Source: Collinsella aerofaciens
GTDB taxonomy: Bacteria; Actinomycetota; Coriobacteriia; Coriobacteriales; Coriobacteriaceae
Direction of reading: 5' to 3'
DNA length: 64,000 nt
Assembly (NCBI GenBank): GCA_021639365.1
Contig: JAJXHK010000007.1
Span: 1 to 64,000, forward strand
Made by a program: the position numbers and the translations under genes. The notes under the pieces are model-generated. The model was not told the origin of the DNA and ran no database searches. It worked only from the letters and a program-made list of their open reading frames with translations. Within the stretch, counting starts at the first letter, position 1. The number at the start of each line of letters is the position of its first letter. Below, in pieces: positions 50,077 to 59,549 of the stretch.

Positions 50077-50135
50077 TCATGGGGATGTGTGACAATGCCC
50101 GTCGGAAAACATCTGCTGTCTTTGGGGGTCTATCT

Positions 50136-50813
50136 ATGCTGTATGAGTTTTGTGCCGAGAACTTTGAGCGGGTGCCGGCAGCTATCGATGCCGGTGCAAA
50201 GCGCATCGAGCTGTGCGACAACCTTGCCGTTGGTGGCACCACGCCTTCTGCCGGCGTTATCAGCGCTACGACCAACTATGCTCACGAGCACGATGCACGG
50301 GTGATGTGCATGATTCGCCCGCGTGGCGGCGACTTTCACTACAACCAGGACGAGCTGCGTATGATGGAGATGGATCTGGGCCTTGCCGTGAGTGCGGGCG
50401 TTGACGGCTTGGTCTTTGGCTGCTGCAAGCCCTGCGCTGGCGGATGGGCGCTCGACGAACTTACGCTTGGCGCCCTTGTGATGGCTGCGGGCTGCGCGAC
50501 CGAGGAGTGCAAGCGCGATCCTATCGACATCACTTTCCACATGGCGTTTGACCAGCTCTCGCCCGAGGCTCAGCTGGACGCCATTGACACGCTCGCCGAC
50601 TGCGGCATCACACGCATCCTGACACATGGTGGCGCTGCCGGTACGCCGATCGAGGACAACTTCGAAAACCTGGCCCGCTTGATCGAGTATGCGGGCGACC
50701 GCTTGACCATCCTTCCCGGCGGCGGCATTTCCACGGCCAACCGCGATACCGTGGCGGCGGCACTGGGCGTCTCCGAGCTCCATGGCACAAGGATCGTACC
50801 GCTGGAGGTGTAG
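50136..50813 (+). CDS. cutC: CutC-family protein
   Basis: A 225-residue TIM-barrel protein of the CutC family, named for copper tolerance in E. coli although the biochemical role is disputed. Family regions are ELCDNLAVGGTTPS, MIRPRGGDFHY, GVDGLVFGC, TFHMAFDQ and RILTHGGAAGTP. ATG 50136 has GGGGG at 50124-50128; the longer frame upstream runs into the inverted repeat. The GalT-like gene starts 3 nt after its stop and its ribosome site overlaps this stop, so the two are cotranscribed. Confidence 0.9.
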   Translation: MLYEFCAENFERVPAAIDAGAKRIELCDNLAVGGTTPSAGVISATTNYAHEHDARVMCMIRPRGGDFHYNQDELRMMEMDLGLAVSAGVDGLVFGCCKPCAGGWALDELTLGALVMAAGCATEECKRDPIDITFHMAFDQLSPEAQLDAIDTLADCGITRILTHGGAAGTPIEDNFENLARLIEYAGDRLTILPGGGISTANRDTVAAALGVSELHGTRIVPLEV

Positions 50814-50816
50814 CCC

Positions 50817-51617
50817 GTGGCGCTTGTATTCGATGTTCAGCAGGCGAGCGGCAAGCCCGACGACAACCGTCGCCCCGGTACCGCGTGCCCCTTTTGCAAC
50901 ACGGAGGGGCTCACCAACATCATCCAGCGCGACGGTGACTGCATCTGGCTCGAGAATAAGTTCAAAACCCTGCGCGCCACCCATCAAACCGTGCTGATCG
51001 AGTCGGCCGATCACGATGCCGACCTGGTGACCTATGAGCCGGATGAACTCCACCATGTGATGCGGTTTGCTCTGGGTTGCTGGCAGCGGATGATCGACTC
51101 GCAGCAGTATCGAAGCGTGCTCATGTACAAGAACAAGGGTCCACTTTCGGGCGGCAGTCTGGTCCATCCGCACATGCAGATTGTGGGTTTGGAGCAGGAA
51201 GACGGCTATGCTTCGCTGGTTTCCGCCAATTTCGAAGGTATCAATGTCTGGCAACAGGGGAGGATCTCGGTCAATATCTCAACCGAACCGATTATGGGGT
51301 TCTTTGAGATCAACGTTTCAGCTCCGCAGGGAATCGCCGCCAGCGATGACACGAGAGACCAAGCCGAGGCGGATCTCTTCGCCGATGCGATCCAGGTAGC
51401 TCTGCGCTATATCCTGAACGAGCACCACGGTGGTCGCGCAGAGTCGTACAACCTGTTCTTCTATCACCTGGGCGGTCGGACCATTGCCAAGGCGCTGCCG
51501 CGTTGGGTGGTTTCGCCCTACTTTGTCGGGTATCGGCTGGCTCAGGTCAATGCTGAGACCACGCTCGATGTCGATGCAGAACGACTCCGCGCACATCTGG
51601 AGGCGCTCACATCGTAA
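50817..51617 (+). CDS. GalT/HIT-like protein (DUF4931 type)
   Basis: A 266-residue protein related to galactose-1-phosphate uridylyltransferases and HIT hydrolases. A zinc-type CPFC pair sits at 24-27, and the HIT active-site pattern is H117-P-H119-M-Q121 (LVHPHMQIVG). GalT proper is longer and acts on UDP-glucose; this shorter group (DUF4931) has no established substrate. GTG 50817 follows GGAGGTGTAG, which overlaps the cutC stop. The C-terminal region (YNLFFYHLGGRTIAKALPRW) is conserved in the group as I recall it. Confidence 0.78.
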   Translation: MALVFDVQQASGKPDDNRRPGTACPFCNTEGLTNIIQRDGDCIWLENKFKTLRATHQTVLIESADHDADLVTYEPDELHHVMRFALGCWQRMIDSQQYRSVLMYKNKGPLSGGSLVHPHMQIVGLEQEDGYASLVSANFEGINVWQQGRISVNISTEPIMGFFEINVSAPQGIAASDDTRDQAEADLFADAIQVALRYILNEHHGGRAESYNLFFYHLGGRTIAKALPRWVVSPYFVGYRLAQVNAETTLDVDAERLRAHLEALTS

Positions 51618-51644
51618 AGTGAGCGCCCGCACACTGCGGGCAGT

Positions 51645-52643
51645 CTAGCGTGCCATGGCGTTGCGGCCGGCCTCGACACGCTTGCGCTGGGCGGCGCGCT
51701 CCTCGCCGGTCAGACGCTCAAAGAGGTGCCCGATAAGCGAGGCGAGCACCTGCTGAAACAACGTTCCACACATGACGGGAAACACGACTTCGCCCGGAAA
51801 GTATTGCGTGGCGATGACGGCGCCCGAAGAGATGTTACGCATGCCGCAGGTAAAGCACATGGTAGTCGTCTCGCTATATGGCAGATGCAGCACACGGGCG
51901 ACCAGAAAACCGACGACAAAGCCGCTGATGGCGAAGGTCAAAATAAAGAGGGCGACTTCCAGGCGCACCGCGTTCATGTGCAGCACGTACTCGCTCATAG
52001 CGGTGGAGTTGGACGCGATGACGCCCATCATCATGAACTTGCAGGCGGGCGAGAGCGCGGGAGAGAGTTTCTCGTGGCCCCAGCCGCGCGTGAGTTCATT
52101 GATGACAATACCGAGCACAGCGGGGATGGCGATCATAAAGGCCATGTTCTGCATCATGCTCGGCACATCGATCGAGACGGTGGCGCCCAGCAAGAGCTTG
52201 AGCGTGAGCGGAATCGTCACGGGCGAGATGACCGAGGACGTCAGGATAATGGTGAGCGCAAGCGGGCCGTTGCCACCGAACATGCTAATCCACATAAAGG
52301 CGGTGACTGCCACGGGTACGCTGTACTCGAGCACGATGCCGCAGACAAGGTTGGGGTTGGAACCAAAGAACAACGACCCCATGGCATAGGCTGCGATAGG
52401 GATGAGCACCGCCGAGACGAGCAGCGCCAAGACCAGGTGCAACGGACGGCGGAACACCTCGGCAACCTGGTGAAAGGTGTTGCTGAGCGCACCTTGGAAC
52501 GTCATAAAGGCAAACAGGGCGGGAACGATGGGCTTGAGCACGCCGATCTGCTGGGGAAAGAGCACGCCGAGCGTCACGCAAATCGGAACGATGACCTGCA
52601 TGTGCCCCGCGAGAAACTTGCCCAGTCCAACCCATTGCTTCAT
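51645..52643 (-). CDS. BASS-family (bile acid:sodium symporter-like) transporter
   Basis: A 332-residue membrane protein with nine to ten hydrophobic segments, matching the bile acid/sodium symporter and arsenite-permease fold. Features are a first helix pair ending in PALFAFMTFQGAL, the central ALTIILTSSVISPVTIPLTL, and MCFTCGMRNISSGAVIA (conserved G-M-R-N). Members carry bile acids, pantoate, keto acids or other organic anions; the substrate cannot be read here. It is divergent from the RecJ-helicase gene across about 220 nt and convergent with the GalT-like gene, with only a short hairpin (51625-51641) between the stops. Confidence 0.85.
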   Translation of the reverse strand: MKQWVGLGKFLAGHMQVIVPICVTLGVLFPQQIGVLKPIVPALFAFMTFQGALSNTFHQVAEVFRRPLHLVLALLVSAVLIPIAAYAMGSLFFGSNPNLVCGIVLEYSVPVAVTAFMWISMFGGNGPLALTIILTSSVISPVTIPLTLKLLLGATVSIDVPSMMQNMAFMIAIPAVLGIVINELTRGWGHEKLSPALSPACKFMMMGVIASNSTAMSEYVLHMNAVRLEVALFILTFAISGFVVGFLVARVLHLPYSETTTMCFTCGMRNISSGAVIATQYFPGEVVFPVMCGTLFQQVLASLIGHLFERLTGEERAAQRKRVEAGRNAMAR

Positions 52644-52782
52644 ATGCTCTTGTGACTCCCTTTGCTCGTGAATCCGTTTTGAATGGATATGCTAGACGCT
52701 CGCGTGCGTCCGTGCGTCAGAAACGCTTGAATATTTCGAGGCTATTACCGGCATCGTTTACCGAAACCGCGGCGTACTGCGG

Positions 52783-52811
52783 CGATTTGCGTCCGCGCTG
52801 CACGGTATAAT
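52783..52811 (+). promoter_or_regulatory. Candidate promoter of the recJ-rel unit
   Basis: A perfect TATAAT at 52806-52811 lies about 57 nt before the first ATG. The -35 region (CGATTT, 17-nt spacer) is weak. Nothing else in the spacer resembles a better site. Confidence 0.5.
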
Positions 52812-52867
52812 AAATTCGTTCAACAGATCTGCCTGCCGAAGCGGGCATACACAGAGGACTCATCGCT

Positions 52868-52933
52868 ATGAACCGTGAGAGATATCGCGGCGACCTGCCC
52901 CTATCGGGGGTGGGCGCCTATGTCATCGCTTAA
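52868..52933 (+). CDS. Possible leader peptide overlapping the RecJ-helicase start
   Basis: A short frame of 21 codons (MNRERYRGDLPL... to TAA 52931) begins at ATG 52868 with AGAGGA about 9 nt upstream. It ends 14 nt inside the next gene, whose ATG at 52920 lies in a different frame. Its ribosome site is better placed than that of the following gene, so it could couple or regulate translation. It may also be chance. Confidence 0.35.
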   Translation: MNRERYRGDLPLSGVGAYVIA

Positions 52934-55900
52934 GACGACGCATCGCTGGGCGGTCGCTCGGCAAAACCCCGAGCTCGAAAAGGAGCTTTCGGCTGGCCTG
53001 GGCATTCCCGGGCTGGTGGCGCGTATTATGGTCGCACACGGCATTGGCTCCATCAAAGAGGGCCAATTGTTTTTGACGCCTTCGCTCGATCGCGACTGGG
53101 CTGACCCACTCATTATCCCGGGCATGTCGGTCGTTGCCGACCGCGTCGAGCGTGCTATTCGCAACCACGAGCACATCGCGGTCTTTGGCGATTTTGACGT
53201 TGACGGTATTACGTCGACCTGCCTGTTAACCGAGGCACTGCGCACGTTTGGCGCCGATGTCACGCCGTTTATTCCGCATCGCTTTGACGAGGGCTACGGT
53301 CTCTCGCGCGCGGCGCTCGACCGCGTTAACGAGCTCGCTCGCCCCCAGTTGATCGTGACCGTCGATAACGGCATTGCCGCCAAGGAAGAGGTCTCCTATC
53401 TGGAGAGCCTGGGAATCGATCTGGTGGTTACGGACCACCATGAGCCGTCCGACCAGGTGCCGCAGGGCGTGCCCCTGACCGACCCCAAGCTCGAGGATGA
53501 GGGGCCCTCGCGTGAACTTGCCGGTGCTGGTGTGGCGCTCAAGCTGGTGCAAGTCCTGGGTGAGCGCTTGGACAAGCCGTCGTATTGGCGTTCGCTAATC
53601 GAGGTCGCGGCGCTGGGCACCGTGTCCGACATGATGCCGCTCACGCCCGAGAACCGCGCGCTGGTTGCCGAGGGCATCCAGCAGATGCGCGTAACCGCTC
53701 GCCCCGGCTATATCGCGCTTGCCGCGCTCGCCAAGGCAGACCTTTCGAGCATTACGGCGGATGGCCTATCGTTCTCGCTCATTCCCCGCTTAAACGCTGC
53801 CGGTCGCATGGCCGATCCCAAGCTGGCGCTCGACCTGCTGCTTGCCCGCGATCCCATCGAAGCAAGCTCGCTGGCGGCCGAGCTCGAGGAAATCAACCGC
53901 CAGCGCCGTGAGATCGAGGCGGAGCTCACGCGCGATGCCATGGCAAAGGTCGAGAAGACCTATGACGGCGGACGCGCGATCGTTGTGGGCGGCGAAGGCT
54001 GGCACGAGGGCGTCAAGGGCATCGTGGCAAGCCGTCTGACCAACCGCTATCACGTGCCGGCGCTGCTGTTCTCGATCGAGGACGGTATCGCGCGCGGCTC
54101 TGGTCGCTCGGTGGGCAAAGTTAACCTGTTTGACGCCGTCGAGCGCTGTTCCGACCTGCTGATTCGTCGCGGCGGACATGCCGGTGCGGTGGGTGTGACC
54201 ATCGAGGCATCCAAGCTCGATGAGTTCCGCCGCCGCCTTTCCGCCGTGCTGTCCGAGCTTCCCGCCGAGGACTTTGAAGACACTGACGAGGTCGCCGCCA
54301 CCGTCGACCTTTCCGAGCTGAATATCGAGACCATCGAGCAGATCTCCCGCCTTGAGCCGTTTGGCCAGGGCAACAAGGTGCCGCTGCTGGCTGCCGAGGG
54401 CGTGACGATGTGCGACCGCGCCGTGGTGGGCAAAACCGGCGAGCACATGCGCTTTGTGGCGACCGATGGCGCCGCGAGTGTGCCGGCCATTATGTTCCGC
54501 GTGCCGCAAATCGATAAGCTCATCAACTGCGATAGCGCTGTCGACTTGGTGTTCGAGGCCGTTGCCGAGCATTGGCAGGGGCGTGTGAAGCCCAAGCTCA
54601 TGATCAAGGATGTTCTGGTCCGCGATACCACGCTGCCCAGTGTCGACGATCCGGTATGTGAACTTCGCCGCGGCGTGCAACCGGCGGATTCCGGTCTGCG
54701 CCTGGAGTCGCGTAAGCGCGAGACGCTCGCCCAGCTTTCCTATACCGAGCTCACGCGCTCGCTTATCCATAGCTTTATCGGCTCGAACCAGCCGCACCGC
54801 GCGCAGGTCGAGGCGCTCGATGCCCTGGCCGATCACCAAAGTGTTCTGGCCGTTATGGGAACGGGGCGCGGCAAGTCGCTCATCTTCCATGTGCATGCTG
54901 CGCGCGAGGCGGTCCTTCGCGGGCGTGCGAGCATCTTTGTCTATCCGCTGCGCGCGCTCGTTGCCGACCAGGCCTATCACCTCTCGTCGACGATGGCAGC
55001 GCTTGGCATTGGCGTTGGCGTGCTGACCGGCGAGACCGTGGAGGCCGCACGCGATGACGTGTTCGCCGGTCTAGCTTCGGGCCGTACCGGTATCGTGCTC
55101 ACGACGCCCGAGTTCCTGTCTATCCACCGTGACCGTTTCGCGCGTTCGGGCCGCATCGGCTTTGTCGTTATCGATGAGGCGCACCACGCCGGCCTTGCCA
55201 AGGGCGGCGACCGTAGCGCCTATCTTGACATGCCCGATATCTTCAAAGCCCTGGGCGACCCGGTCGTTATGGCTGCGACGGCCACCGCGACGGCTCCGGT
55301 CGTGGCCGAGCTTGCCCGCATGTTGCCGATCACTCGCACGGTGGTCGACGAGACGGTGCGCGAGAACCTGCAGCTCGAGGACGACCGCGACCTTGCGAGC
55401 CGCGAGAACCGTTTGGTGTCGATCGTGGCGACGGGGGAGAAGACCGTCATTTACGTCAATTCGCGCGACCAGTCTGTGGCGCTCGCCAAGACGTTGCGCA
55501 AGCGTGTGCCCGATTGCGCAACCCATATCGCGTTCTATAACGCGGGGCTTGCGCGTTCCGATCGCCGTCGCGTGGAGGAAGCATTCCGAGACGGAAGCCT
55601 CAGCTGCATCGTTTCGACCTCCGCCTTTGGCGAGGGTGTCAACCTGCCCGATATCCGCCATGTCGTGCTCTACCACATGCCGTTTGGCGCCATCGAGTTC
55701 AACCAGATGAGCGGACGTGCCGGCCGCGATGGCCAGCCCGCCGTGATCCATCTGCTCTATTCGTCGCGCGACGCCCGCATTAACGAGCGCCTGCTCGACT
55801 GCTATGCGCCCGAGCGCGACGAGCTCGTCACGCTCTATCGCGCGCTGCAGACCATGTGGCGCTCCAACCGCGGCAAAACCGGGGACGATTCCTTTAGCGC

Positions 55901-56207
55901 GAGCGATATCGACATCGCGCAGATGTGCCTTGCCATCGATGCTCGCACGCCGGTCGACGAGCGTTCGGTGGAAAGCGGCCTGGGAATCTTCGAAGAGCTT
56001 GGTTTCTGTCGAGTTTCGGGGTTTGACGACACTCGTCGCATCGCGATGGCCGAAAACCCCGGCCGCGTGCAATTGAGCAGGTCAATTCGCTATTTGGAGG
56101 GCTTGCGCTCGCGCATGGAGTTTTCGGCTTTCCGGAGCTGGGCGCTCGATTCGTGCGCTTCTGATATGCTAGCCAAAGTTAACCGCCCGATCGTACCGCG
56201 GGCCTAG
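52920..56207 (+). CDS. recJ: RecJ exonuclease fused to a superfamily 2 (RecQ/DEAH-like) helicase
   Basis: Single-strand 5' exonuclease and DNA helicase in one chain of 1095 residues. The N-terminal two-thirds is RecJ: motif GDFDVDG (90-96), the DHH motif VTDHHEP near 170, the RecJ signature around LIPRLNAAGRM, the DHHA1 region with RSVGKVNLFDAVE and RRGGHAGAVG, and the OB-like region. The C-terminal part is a helicase: motif I MGTGRGKS (about 645-653), motif II VIDEAHH (about 750), ATATAT as motif III and QMSGRAGRDG (about 928-937) as motif VI. RecJ alone is usually 550-750 residues. rel starts 15 nt downstream. In Firmicutes recJ is often followed by apt and relA; apt is missing here. Confidence 0.9.
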   Translation: MSSLKTTHRWAVARQNPELEKELSAGLGIPGLVARIMVAHGIGSIKEGQLFLTPSLDRDWADPLIIPGMSVVADRVERAIRNHEHIAVFGDFDVDGITSTCLLTEALRTFGADVTPFIPHRFDEGYGLSRAALDRVNELARPQLIVTVDNGIAAKEEVSYLESLGIDLVVTDHHEPSDQVPQGVPLTDPKLEDEGPSRELAGAGVALKLVQVLGERLDKPSYWRSLIEVAALGTVSDMMPLTPENRALVAEGIQQMRVTARPGYIALAALAKADLSSITADGLSFSLIPRLNAAGRMADPKLALDLLLARDPIEASSLAAELEEINRQRREIEAELTRDAMAKVEKTYDGGRAIVVGGEGWHEGVKGIVASRLTNRYHVPALLFSIEDGIARGSGRSVGKVNLFDAVERCSDLLIRRGGHAGAVGVTIEASKLDEFRRRLSAVLSELPAEDFEDTDEVAATVDLSELNIETIEQISRLEPFGQGNKVPLLAAEGVTMCDRAVVGKTGEHMRFVATDGAASVPAIMFRVPQIDKLINCDSAVDLVFEAVAEHWQGRVKPKLMIKDVLVRDTTLPSVDDPVCELRRGVQPADSGLRLESRKRETLAQLSYTELTRSLIHSFIGSNQPHRAQVEALDALADHQSVLAVMGTGRGKSLIFHVHAAREAVLRGRASIFVYPLRALVADQAYHLSSTMAALGIGVGVLTGETVEAARDDVFAGLASGRTGIVLTTPEFLSIHRDRFARSGRIGFVVIDEAHHAGLAKGGDRSAYLDMPDIFKALGDPVVMAATATATAPVVAELARMLPITRTVVDETVRENLQLEDDRDLASRENRLVSIVATGEKTVIYVNSRDQSVALAKTLRKRVPDCATHIAFYNAGLARSDRRRVEEAFRDGSLSCIVSTSAFGEGVNLPDIRHVVLYHMPFGAIEFNQMSGRAGRDGQPAVIHLLYSSRDARINERLLDCYAPERDELVTLYRALQTMWRSNRGKTGDDSFSASDIDIAQMCLAIDARTPVDERSVESGLGIFEELGFCRVSGFDDTRRIAMAENPGRVQLSRSIRYLEGLRSRMEFSAFRSWALDSCASDMLAKVNRPIVPRA

Positions 56208-56222
56208 GGGAAGGGGACCTCG

Positions 56223-58583
56223 ATGGATGCCGCAGCCCGTACCGCCCATGATTCCACCCTCCAGCCGTTTTCGGAGATGGAGCACTATAAGCATGCCGAT
56301 GAGCTGCCGCCCGAGATTATGGCGGACAGCTACGACAAGCTGGAGCGCCTGTGCCTCAAATATATGAATGAGGACGACTTTTCTAAGGTTGAGCAGGCCT
56401 ACTGCTTTGCCGCCGAGAAGCACTGCAACCAAAAGCGCCGCTCGGGCGAGATGTACATTAACCATCCCGTCGAGGTTGCCATCATTTTGGCCGATCTCAA
56501 GATGGACTGCGATGTGGTGTGCGCCGCGCTGCTGCACGATACCGTCGAGGATACTGAGACCTCGCTCGCCGATGTTTCCGGCCTGTTTGGCGATACGGTG
56601 GCCGAGCTCGTCGATGGCGTGACCAAGCTCACCAACATCGAAGTCGACAGCATGGACGAGAAGCAGGCGCTCACGCTGCGCAAGATGTTCCTCGCCATGT
56701 CCAAGGACATTCGCGTCATCATCGTTAAACTTGCCGATCGTCTGCACAACATGCGAACGCTGGCAGCCCTGCGCGAGGATCGTCGCCTGTTTAAGGCTCG
56801 CGAGACCATGGACGTGTACGCGCCCTTGGCCGACCGCCTGGGCATGAGCTCTATTAAGTGGGAGCTCGAGGACCTGTCCTTCTTCTACCTGGAGCCCGAT
56901 GCCTACCAGCGCATCGCGCGTATGGTAGCTGAGTCGCGCGAGGTCCGCGAACGCTACCTTGCCGAGACCATCAAGACGCTTACCGATGAGCTCAACCGCA
57001 TTGGTCTGGAGGACTTCCAGATCAACGGCCGCTCCAAGCACTATTGGTCCATCTACCAAAAGATGAAGCGCAAGGGCAAGGAGTTCTCCGAGATCTACGA
57101 CCTGGTGGCGCTGCGCGTTATTACCCATTCGGTGCGCGATTGCTACTCCACGCTCGGTGCGGTGCATACGCTGTGGCACCCCATGCCCGGTCGCTTTAAA
57201 GACTATATCGCCATGCCTAAGGTCAATAACTACCAGTCGCTCCACACGACGGTCATCGGCCCCACGGCTCGCCCGCTCGAGATTCAGATTCGAACCTACG
57301 AGATGCATGAGCAGGCCGAGTACGGCATTGCCGCCCACTGGCTATATAAGAAGTCGGGCGGATCGTCTGCGTCTAAGACCAATGATGCCCAGCGTCTGGA
57401 CGACCAGATTAACTGGCTCAAACATTCGCTCGATTGGGCTGCGTCTGATGAGATTACCGACGCCAAGGAATACCTGCATTCGCTGAAGGTCGACCTCTTC
57501 GATCAGGAGATCTTTGTCTTTACGCCCAAGGGCGAGGTCATGGCGCTTCGTGCCGGCTCCACGCCGCTCGACTTTGCCTACGCCGTTCACACCGAGGTGG
57601 GAAACCATTGCGTCGGCGCCAAAATCAACGGTGCGGTGGCTCCGCTCACGCACGAGATTAAGACGGGTGACCGTGTCGAGATTCTGACTAACAAGAGTTC
57701 CAAGCCGTCGCGTGATTGGCTCAAGATCGTTAAGACACCTTCCGCCAAGTCAAAGATCCGCCGCTATTTTGCCGCTGCGACCAAGGACGACGACGCTGCT
57801 GCCGGTCGCGATATGCTGGCCAAGGACCTGCGTAAGCGTGGCTATGGCATTTCTACGCCGCGTTCGACGCGTGCGCTCAACGCCGTGGCGGAGCAGTTTA
57901 ACTTCAAGCAGCTCGAGGACCTGTTTGCCGCCGTCGGCGCCGGCAAGGTTGCCCCGCGCGCTGTGGGCAATAAGGTCGAGCAAATCTTGGACCCCAAGCC
58001 CGAGGAACAGCTCACCAAGGCCGAGGCTATCGCCGAGGTCGTGAAGCAGCCTGCTCGCGGCTCCAACCGCAAGCCGCAAAAGCGCGGCAAGAGCGCCAGT
58101 AACGGCATTATCGTCAAGGGCGAGAGCAACAGCGGCCTACTGGTCCGTCTGGCTCATTGCTGCAACCCCGTGACGGGCGACGACATCGTCGGCTTCATCA
58201 CGCGCGGTCGTGGCGTTTCGGTGCATCGCGCCAACTGTCCCAACGTCAAGGGTCTTATGGAGCATCCCGAGCGCATGATCGAAGTGGAGTGGGACGGCGC
58301 TGCCGACACCCTCTTCCAGGTCGAGATCGTGGTCGAGTGCCTGGACCGCATGGGCCTTCTCAAGGATGTCACCATTGCCATTGGCGATGCGGGCGGCAAT
58401 ATCCTTTCTGCCGCCACGTCGACCAACCGCGAGGGTATTGCAACCCTGCGCTTTATGGTCGAGATTTCGGACGCGAGCGGTTTGGATCCGCTGCTGGCTT
58501 CCATCAGCAGTGTCGATTCGGTCTACGACGCTCGCCGTCTTATGCCCGGCGAAGGCGGAGCTCAGCTTAAGCGCCGTGTGTAG
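56223..58583 (+). CDS. rel: Bifunctional (p)ppGpp synthetase/hydrolase Rel
   Basis: Makes and degrades the stringent-response alarmone. The 786-residue protein has the hydrolase HD domain with HDTVED (105-110), the synthetase domain with RFKDYIA (323-329; an RxKD loop as in bifunctional Rel) and NYQSLHTTVIG. A TGS domain follows (about 420-485; FVFTPKGEVMAL, STPLDFAYAVH), then a zinc-finger-like CCNP region and a C-terminal ACT domain (about 705-780). Both active sites look intact. ATG 56223 follows GGGGAAGGGGA. It is 15 nt after the RecJ-helicase gene, so the two are cotranscribed. Confidence 0.95.
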   Translation: MDAAARTAHDSTLQPFSEMEHYKHADELPPEIMADSYDKLERLCLKYMNEDDFSKVEQAYCFAAEKHCNQKRRSGEMYINHPVEVAIILADLKMDCDVVCAALLHDTVEDTETSLADVSGLFGDTVAELVDGVTKLTNIEVDSMDEKQALTLRKMFLAMSKDIRVIIVKLADRLHNMRTLAALREDRRLFKARETMDVYAPLADRLGMSSIKWELEDLSFFYLEPDAYQRIARMVAESREVRERYLAETIKTLTDELNRIGLEDFQINGRSKHYWSIYQKMKRKGKEFSEIYDLVALRVITHSVRDCYSTLGAVHTLWHPMPGRFKDYIAMPKVNNYQSLHTTVIGPTARPLEIQIRTYEMHEQAEYGIAAHWLYKKSGGSSASKTNDAQRLDDQINWLKHSLDWAASDEITDAKEYLHSLKVDLFDQEIFVFTPKGEVMALRAGSTPLDFAYAVHTEVGNHCVGAKINGAVAPLTHEIKTGDRVEILTNKSSKPSRDWLKIVKTPSAKSKIRRYFAAATKDDDAAAGRDMLAKDLRKRGYGISTPRSTRALNAVAEQFNFKQLEDLFAAVGAGKVAPRAVGNKVEQILDPKPEEQLTKAEAIAEVVKQPARGSNRKPQKRGKSASNGIIVKGESNSGLLVRLAHCCNPVTGDDIVGFITRGRGVSVHRANCPNVKGLMEHPERMIEVEWDGAADTLFQVEIVVECLDRMGLLKDVTIAIGDAGGNILSAATSTNREGIATLRFMVEISDASGLDPLLASISSVDSVYDARRLMPGEGGAQLKRRV

Positions 58584-58617
58584 GTGCGAGAGCCTCTCAG
58601 CATCATAGATATTGGTT

Positions 58618-58654
58618 ACGTTCGAGGCATCGTTTGGTGCCTCGAACGTATTTT
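58618..58654 (+). terminator. Hairpin between rel and the metallo-hydrolase gene
   Basis: ACGTTCGAGGCA at 58618-58629 pairs perfectly with TGCCTCGAACGT at 58638-58649, followed by ATTTTA. It can act as a weak terminator; the next ribosome site begins only a few bases later. Confidence 0.6.
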
Positions 58655-58671
58655 AGAAGGAGGGTATGCGC

Positions 58672-59355
58672 ATGGGCGATATGACTTTGGACCTGACACC
58701 CCGAGGTGCGGCTTCGATTGAGGCATTCGTCAACGGCCCCATTCAGACCAACAGTTACGCCGTGATTTCGAATGACGAGTGCTTAATCGTCGATCCGGCG
58801 TGGGAAGGCGAGCGTCTTGTGGAGCATATCCGCACCGCGCGTCCCGAGGTGCGCGTACTCGGCTCTGTCTGCACGCACGGTCATGCCGACCATGTTGGCG
58901 GGGTCGCCGGGGTTCGAGCTGTTGTTGGCGACGGCGCGCTATATGAGTTGTGCGCTAAGGACGTGACGGTACCTCGCGCAAATATCGAGGAGCAGCGCGC
59001 CATGTGGGGTATCGAGACACCCGATCCGGGTGAGCCGACGCGTTTGCTTGCCGAGGGCGATACAATCGAGGTGGGCGACGTCTGCCTGCAGGTGATCGAG
59101 ACGCCGGGGCATACGCCGGGCGGCATCGTCCTGTTCGCCGCGACCGAGCGGGGGAACATCGCCTTTGTGGGCGACACGCTTTTCCCGGGCAGCCACGGTC
59201 GTACCGATCTTTCCGGCGGTGACGAGGCGGCGATTATGCGCTCGCTCTCCAAACTTGCCAAGATGCTTCCGCCCGATACCGTTTGCTTGACGGGCCATGG
59301 CGATTCGACCACGATGGCGCGCGAACTTATGCAGAACCCGTTTATGCAGATGTAG
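58672..59355 (+). CDS. Metallo-beta-lactamase-fold hydrolase (glyoxalase II-like)
   Basis: Zinc-dependent hydrolase of 227 residues. The metal motif THGHADH (68-74) is intact, as are the later ligands in ETPGHTPGG (His), FVGDTLFPGSHGR (Asp) and LTGHGDST (His). The FPGSHGRTDL segment is typical of the YcbL/glyoxalase II-like group, which cleaves thioesters such as hydroxyacyl-thiols. ATG 58672 is chosen because GGAGGG at 58659-58664 lies 7 nt upstream; ATG 58666 is too close. Such a gene is often found near rel in Gram-positive bacteria. Confidence 0.87.
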   Translation: MGDMTLDLTPRGAASIEAFVNGPIQTNSYAVISNDECLIVDPAWEGERLVEHIRTARPEVRVLGSVCTHGHADHVGGVAGVRAVVGDGALYELCAKDVTVPRANIEEQRAMWGIETPDPGEPTRLLAEGDTIEVGDVCLQVIETPGHTPGGIVLFAATERGNIAFVGDTLFPGSHGRTDLSGGDEAAIMRSLSKLAKMLPPDTVCLTGHGDSTTMARELMQNPFMQM

Positions 59356-59480
59356 GCTCGAAGCCGTCGTCCGAACCACGAAGACCGCTCAATCGTCAAG
59401 CTATTTTCCCCAGTGGGTCGATTCTGTGGGGCAAACGGTCAAAATTTGTCCAATCGGATGGTATTCGTGAACAAACGAAC

Positions 59481-59509
59481 GTTTATGCTCGGGTATGTCG
59501 TGGTAAAAT
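59481..59509 (+). promoter_or_regulatory. Candidate promoter of fba
   Basis: TGGTAAAAT (59501-59509) gives an extended -10 box TAAAAT with upstream TG. The -35 is weak (TTTATG, 16-nt spacer). It lies about 40 nt before the aldolase start. Confidence 0.55.
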
Positions 59510-59549
59510 CTCAGGCGTTATCGGAGCAACCTTACAGGAGGTTTCTTTT

